A stretch of DNA of 7,775 nucleotides from an uncultured Cloacibacillus sp. (GTDB taxonomy: Bacteria; Synergistota; Synergistia; Synergistales; Synergistaceae): positions 1-7,775 of the forward strand of contig CAKSWL010000088.1 in the NCBI GenBank assembly GCA_934511335.1. The letters are read 5' to 3'. The position numbers and the translations under genes are program-made. Of this stretch, positions 4,465-7,775 are shown in pieces; the stretch's first letter is position 1, and each line of letters begins with the position of its first letter. The notes beneath the pieces were generated by a model that was not told the origin of the DNA, did no database searches, and saw only the letters and a program-made list of their open reading frames with translations.

Positions 4465-6027
4465 ATGGCAGAAAAGAGATATGCGTTGGAGCTGGATTAC
4501 GGCGAATGGCAGGAATATATCGAAAAGGAGCTGGCGGAACCGAAGTTCCGCGCCGATCAGATATGCCAGTGGCTTTGGCGGAAGCATACGGACGACGCGG
4601 GGGAGATGACGAACCTCTCAAAGCCGCTGCGCGAAAAGCTCGCGGAAAAGATGGACTTTGCCTATCCGGCGCTGGTGCGCGGGCAGCGCTCGCAGGACGG
4701 GACGCGGAAGTTTCTCTGGCGGCTGCGGGACGGCGAGTCCGTCGAATCGGTACTGATGAAATATGGCGAGCGGCTAACGGCCTGTATTTCGCCCCAGGTC
4801 GGCTGTCCGCTGCAATGCACCTTCTGCGCCACGGGGCTCTCAGGCTTTGTGCGCAGCCTAAGCGCGGGAGAGATCGCCGGGCAGGTGCTTTCGATCGAGA
4901 AGCACATCGGGCGCGAGGTGAACAATGTTGTCTATATGGGCATGGGCGAGCCCTTCCTTAATACGGATGCCGTCCTCAGATCGGTGAGGATGCTGAACGA
5001 CCCGAAGCTGCGCAGCCTCGGCATCCGCCATATCACGATATCGACCTCCGGCGTGATCCCGGGGATAAAGGAGCTTGCGGCCTCCGGCTTAGGCGTGCGG
5101 CTCGCGGTCTCGCTCCACGCTGCCGACGACGAGCTGCGCAGTTTCTTGATGCCCGTGAACCAGACCTATCCGATTGCCGAGCTGCGGCGCGCGATGCAGG
5201 AATACCAGGAGGCCACCGGCGACCGCGTGACGATAGAATACGCGCTTTTCGGAGGGGTCAACGACAGTGTGGAGCGGGCGCGCGAGCTGGTGCGCTTCCT
5301 CAAAGGGATACACGTCTTTGTCAACCTTATTCCCTTCAACGCCGTCGACGGACGCTATGAGAGGCCGAAGGCAGAGGACGTTCTGCGTTTCCGCAGCATA
5401 CTTCAGACCGCCGGCTTTGAGACGGAGATCCGCTCAGAACAGGGCGCGGACATTGATGCGGCCTGCGGGCAGCTTCGCCGCAAGACGCTTGGCGGCGAAG
5501 CCGCGCCGCTGGAAGCGCCCTCATATTCCCTTACAAAGGCCGACATGAACGCCGAAAGAAGGCCGGTAAAAAGCCCCGAAAGAGCGGAAAAGCCCGCCGC
5601 CTCAGAAAGAGTGGGAGCTCCGCGAAGGGAGGCGGCGGTGAAAACCGCCGCGCAGCCTTCCGGCGGTTTTATCGCCAGCCGCGGCAAGCGCGGCCGCGGC
5701 GGCCAAGACACGCAGGAACGCGGCCGCGGCGGTAAGATGAAGGAGCCACGTCCCAGCTACCGGGGCCAAAGCGGCGGTGAAGAGGGGCCGCGTCCCGAGC
5801 GGCGCGATAACCGTCAGGCGCGGGAGTTCCCGCCGAAGAGCGACGCCTTTCCGAAAAAGGCCGCCGACGGAAAACGCCGCGGGGATAAAAAAGAGCTTCG
5901 CGGAGCCGCGGGTAAGGGCGTCGCCGGCAAAAAACGGACTGCAAATAAAAAAGCCGACATGCAGCAGGGAGCCTTCAGCAAGTTTTACGGCGCCTCGGGA
6001 AAGTCCAAACGGAGCAAAAAATCATAG
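4465..6027 (+). CDS. rlmN: Dual-specificity RNA methyltransferase RlmN with a long basic C-terminal extension
   Basis: This radical-SAM enzyme methylates C2 of A2503 in 23S rRNA and A37 in some tRNAs, through a methyl-cysteine intermediate. The core (1 to about 341) is complete. It has an N-terminal RNA-binding domain (1-95), the [4Fe-4S] motif CPLQCTFC (Cys114, 118, 121), Cys107 and Cys334 as the two catalytic Cys (equivalent to E. coli Cys118/Cys355), GMGEPFLN (159-166), and SLHAADDELR (216-225). RlmN proteins usually end near 340-385 residues; this one is 520. Residues 342-520 form a low-complexity tail with 46 Lys/Arg in the last 170 residues, two GRGG boxes (409-413, 420-423) and a KSKRSKKS end, with no Cys or Trp. 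Such tails often bind RNA or ribosomes (inference). The ATG has GAGGG 8 nt upstream, and no other in-frame start follows the upstream TGA at 4411. The downstream membrane-protein gene follows after 16 bp. Confidence 0.96.
   Translation: MAEKRYALELDYGEWQEYIEKELAEPKFRADQICQWLWRKHTDDAGEMTNLSKPLREKLAEKMDFAYPALVRGQRSQDGTRKFLWRLRDGESVESVLMKYGERLTACISPQVGCPLQCTFCATGLSGFVRSLSAGEIAGQVLSIEKHIGREVNNVVYMGMGEPFLNTDAVLRSVRMLNDPKLRSLGIRHITISTSGVIPGIKELAASGLGVRLAVSLHAADDELRSFLMPVNQTYPIAELRRAMQEYQEATGDRVTIEYALFGGVNDSVERARELVRFLKGIHVFVNLIPFNAVDGRYERPKAEDVLRFRSILQTAGFETEIRSEQGADIDAACGQLRRKTLGGEAAPLEAPSYSLTKADMNAERRPVKSPERAEKPAASERVGAPRREAAVKTAAQPSGGFIASRGKRGRGGQDTQERGRGGKMKEPRPSYRGQSGGEEGPRPERRDNRQAREFPPKSDAFPKKAADGKRRGDKKELRGAAGKGVAGKKRTANKKADMQQGAFSKFYGASGKSKRSKKS
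5641..5670 (+). repeat. Perfect 10-bp inverted repeat, terminator-like, inside the rlmN tail
   Basis: AAAACCGCCG (5641-5650) and CGGCGGTTTT (5661-5670) are perfect reverse complements around a 10-nt loop. The downstream arm ends in TTTT, so the RNA hairpin resembles a weak intrinsic terminator. It lies in coding sequence for residues 393-402, within the nonconserved extension. The U-run is only four long, so strong termination is unlikely. Confidence 0.5.
5689..5732 (+). repeat. Direct repeat of a 14-bp GC block encoding RGRGG boxes
   Basis: CGCGGCCGCGGCGG occurs at 5689-5702 and again at 5719-5732, exactly 30 bp (ten codons) apart and in the same frame. Each copy encodes an Arg-Gly-Arg-Gly-Gly box of the RlmN tail. 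This suggests growth of the tail by short duplication. Confidence 0.7.
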
Positions 6028-6043
6028 ATTACGGGGGATTTAG

Positions 6044-6400
6044 ATGAGATTTCTCTTATTTTTGCTGATCGGAACGCTGATTTTCGGTTTTGCCTTTCCG
6101 GCGATGATCTTCATCATCGGCTTTATCGGCCTGCTGATCTGCGCGCTGATCTTCTATAAATTTCTCACCGGAGGGCCTTCGTTCCGCGTCTATACCTCGC
6201 GCGACTTCTCGCCTCCTAAAGACGGGGAGCGGACGGGCGGGCGCCGGATGGTATATACCGAGGAGGAGCCCGAAGCCGTGAGCCGCGGGCGGCCCAGACA
6301 CCCCGACGCCGTCAATGTGGCGGCCGACGAGGAAGAGATCGAGGAGGCCTGCGAGATCGTGGAGCTTCCGGCCACCGCGCTCAGAACGGACGACGAGTGA
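6044..6400 (+). CDS. Small two-helix membrane protein with acidic cytoplasmic tail (hypothetical)
   Basis: I do not recognise this 118-residue protein. Residues 3-19 and 21-39 are strongly hydrophobic (MRFLLFLLIG..., then a Phe/Ile/Gly-rich stretch) and would form a short helical hairpin. The remaining 78 residues are polar. They begin with a basic stretch containing SRDFSPPKDGERTGGRR (52-68) and end in an acidic run including ADEEEIEEACEIVE (94-107). A strong ribosome binding site, GGGGGA, lies 5 nt before the ATG. The gene is 16 bp after rlmN and is followed by a strong terminator, so it is very probably the last gene of the rlmN transcript. Good start signals and a coherent amino-acid pattern support a real gene. 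The function is unknown, and a link to RlmN or the ribosome is speculation. Confidence 0.8.
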   Translation: MRFLLFLLIGTLIFGFAFPAMIFIIGFIGLLICALIFYKFLTGGPSFRVYTSRDFSPPKDGERTGGRRMVYTEEEPEAVSRGRPRHPDAVNVAADEEEIEEACEIVELPATALRTDDE

Positions 6401-6444
6401 CAGAAAGAGGCGGACTGAGCATCTTCGCAGCTTGAGCGAATAAA

Positions 6445-6486
6445 AGCGCCCGCGCGAGAGATATCCCTCGCGACGGGCGCTTTTTT
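6445..6486 (+). terminator. Strong intrinsic terminator of the rlmN unit
   Basis: AGCGCCCG-CGCGAG (6445-6458) pairs with CTCGCG-A-CGGGCGCT (6467-6481), a 14-bp stem with one bulged A and an 8-nt loop, followed by TTTTTT (6481-6486). The upstream flank AAAA (6442-6445) also gives a short U-run on the other strand, so it may work weakly in both directions. It lies 44 bp after the small membrane-protein gene. Confidence 0.92.
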
Positions 6487-6514
6487 ATGGCTTCTCCCCT
6501 TTTGGGGGCACTTC

Positions 6515-6532
6515 AAAAACGCGGCGGCGTTT
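6515..6532 (-). terminator. Intrinsic terminator of nrdJ
   Basis: On the minus strand AAACGC (6532-6527), loop CGCC, GCGTTT (6522-6517) is followed by further T residues to 6515. This gives a 6-bp stem and a U-run of five, about 35 bp beyond the nrdJ stop. Together with the facing terminator at 6445-6486 it separates the convergent genes. Confidence 0.6.
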
Positions 6533-6567
6533 ATTTATTTTTTAATCGAGTTGCCGGTCTCAGCCGC

Positions 6568-7775
6568 CTATTGCGGCCTCTTGAGCACGAAACGCCGCCG
6601 GGGCGCGGCCGCCGCCGGCACGGGCTCGCGCCCGGGCTGCGCCCTGTCCGCGCTGTCTCGTTCCGCCTTTTTTTCGTCTTCTTTTCTGTAGAGCACCTGG
6701 CTTGACTTGGAGCCGTCACGATAGACCGTGATCCCCTTGCAGCCCTCTTTCCAGGCGAGCGTGTAGGCGTCGAGCACATCCCTGACGCTGCATTCGTGAC
6801 GGAGGTTGATCGTCTTGGAGACGGCGAGGTCGGTGTATCGCTGGAATACTCCCTGCATGCGGACGTGGGCCGAGGGCGAGATGTCGTGGGAGGTGACGAA
6901 GACCTTTTTTATGACCTCTTCGGGCAGTCCCTCTTTCTGGGCCTTCTCATAATAGCGGTTTACCTGTTTCATGATCACCTTGGAGCCGTCCGTCTGTGTA
7001 CGCACGCGCGTGTGCTCCAGCGCGAAGAGCGGTTCGATGCCCGATGAACAGTTGGCGAGCAGCGCGATCGTGCCCGTCGGCGCGATGCAGGTGAGGGTCG
7101 CGTTGCGGCGTCCGAGGTGGGCGAGCGTCTCCGGCACTCCCTTCTCTTTTCCTAGTGCCGCGGAGGTTTCGTGCGCCGTCCGCTGGATCTCCTTCATGAC
7201 ATTTTCCGCCAGCGCGCGGGCCTCGCCGCTGTCGTAGGGGATGCGGAGCTGGAAGAGCAGATCCGCCCAGCCCATGACGCCGAGCCCGATCTTGCGCGTC
7301 AGCTTTACGGCCGCGGCGACCTCCGGCAGCGGGTAGTGGTTGACGTCGATGACGTCGTCGAGGAAGCGCGTCGCTACCGCTGTGACCTCGCGCAGGGTTT
7401 CGTAGTCGAAGGCCCCATCCCTTACCATTTGGGCGATGTTTATCGAGCCTAGGTTACAGGCCTCGTTCGGATAAAGCGGCGACTCGCCGCAGGGGTTCGT
7501 GCTCGAGAGTTCTCCCAGGTCGGGCGTCGTGTTGCCGCGGTTTATCGCGTCAAGGAAGATTATCCCCGGGTCTCCCGTGCGCCAGGCCGAGTCCGCGATC
7601 TCCGAAAGCAGCGCCGCCTCTTCGCCCTGGGGGTCGTTCTGGACCCGCTCCATGAAGTCGTCGAAGACGCCGACCGAGATGTTGAAGTTTGTGATCGTGC
7701 CGTCTTTATCCTTGCAGTGGATAAACTTTCTGAGGTCGGGGTGGTCGATATTGAGGATGCCCAGATTGGCGCCGC
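6568..7775 (-). CDS. nrdJ: Adenosylcobalamin-dependent (class II) ribonucleoside-diphosphate reductase, C-terminal part
   Basis: This enzyme reduces ribonucleotides to deoxyribonucleotides with a thiyl radical made by coenzyme B12, independently of oxygen. The window holds the last 401 codons; the N-terminus lies beyond the right edge. The frame is open from 7773, beginning GANLGILNIDHPDLRKF and including ITNFNISVGV, so the Met at 7651-7653 is internal. Visible hallmarks are NPCGE (7483-7497), with the active-site Cys and Glu, then NEACNLGSIN (7440-7469), APTGTIA (7063-7083), and ITVYRDGSKSSQVLY near the end. After the last Cys (6739-6741) come only 56 residues, a charged linker and RRRFVLKRPQ. 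The usual C-terminal Cys pair, often in a TSCPD domain, is absent before the TAG, and no frame downstream restores it. The gene is convergent with rlmN and has its own terminator. Confidence 0.95.
   Translation of the reverse strand, partial: GANLGILNIDHPDLRKFIHCKDKDGTITNFNISVGVFDDFMERVQNDPQGEEAALLSEIADSAWRTGDPGIIFLDAINRGNTTPDLGELSSTNPCGESPLYPNEACNLGSINIAQMVRDGAFDYETLREVTAVATRFLDDVIDVNHYPLPEVAAAVKLTRKIGLGVMGWADLLFQLRIPYDSGEARALAENVMKEIQRTAHETSAALGKEKGVPETLAHLGRRNATLTCIAPTGTIALLANCSSGIEPLFALEHTRVRTQTDGSKVIMKQVNRYYEKAQKEGLPEEVIKKVFVTSHDISPSAHVRMQGVFQRYTDLAVSKTINLRHECSVRDVLDAYTLAWKEGCKGITVYRDGSKSSQVLYRKEDEKKAERDSADRAQPGREPVPAAAAPRRRFVLKRPQ

Noticed and set aside
5887..5952. Three A6 tracts in the rlmN tail as programmed frameshift sites
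   Set aside because: Each is simply an AAA-AA. lysine context in a Lys-rich region, with no stop-proximal arrangement or downstream structure suggesting programmed slippage.

Overview
The window is a GC-rich, densely coding bacterial chromosome segment with mostly short gaps and no mobile elements, RNA genes or CRISPR arrays that I can see. An adenosylcobalamin (class II) ribonucleotide reductase suggests an anaerobic or facultative lifestyle. A soluble-type (non-lipoprotein) zinc-binding protein and an exported glycosidase with a degenerate SLH-like N-terminus suggest a diderm. A Synergistota-type organism (Cloacibacillus/Synergistes/Pyramidobacter-like) is my best guess, from general look only and not from any search.

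Left part (1-2856, minus strand): a compact zinc-uptake operon. It reads from a Fur-family regulator (GTG start at 2856; probable Zur), through a 97-residue membrane-anchored Cys/His protein, a ZnuA-like binding protein with a His-rich acidic loop, and a ZnuC-like ATPase, to a ZnuB-like permease cut by the left edge. Zur/small protein and ZnuC/ZnuB overlap by ATGA, and ZnuA/ZnuC are 1 bp apart. A well-spaced sigma70 promoter (TTGCAC-N17-TATAAA) lies upstream of the regulator, with the palindrome ATTGCAAT just past the predicted start point as a candidate autoregulatory operator. A 7-bp stem could mask the znuA ribosome binding site.

Centre (2857-4350): a divergent intergenic region, then an exported phosphodiester glycosidase (NAGPA/DUF2233 family) with an SLH-like N-terminal half.

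Right part, plus strand (4465-6400): rlmN, the 23S rRNA A2503 / tRNA A37 methyltransferase, whose complete radical-SAM core is followed by a tail of about 180 residues, basic and apparently disordered. Sixteen bp downstream is a 118-residue two-helix membrane protein with an acidic tail. A strong intrinsic terminator at 6445-6486 closes this unit.

Right edge, minus strand (6568-7775): the C-terminal part of class II ribonucleotide reductase nrdJ, convergent with the rlmN unit. It ends without the usual C-terminal Cys pair, just after a KRP motif.

The best candidates for something undescribed are the Cys/His small protein inside the zinc operon, the RG/Lys-rich RlmN tail, and the shortened NrdJ C-terminus. 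I did not find a clear new defence or mobile system.
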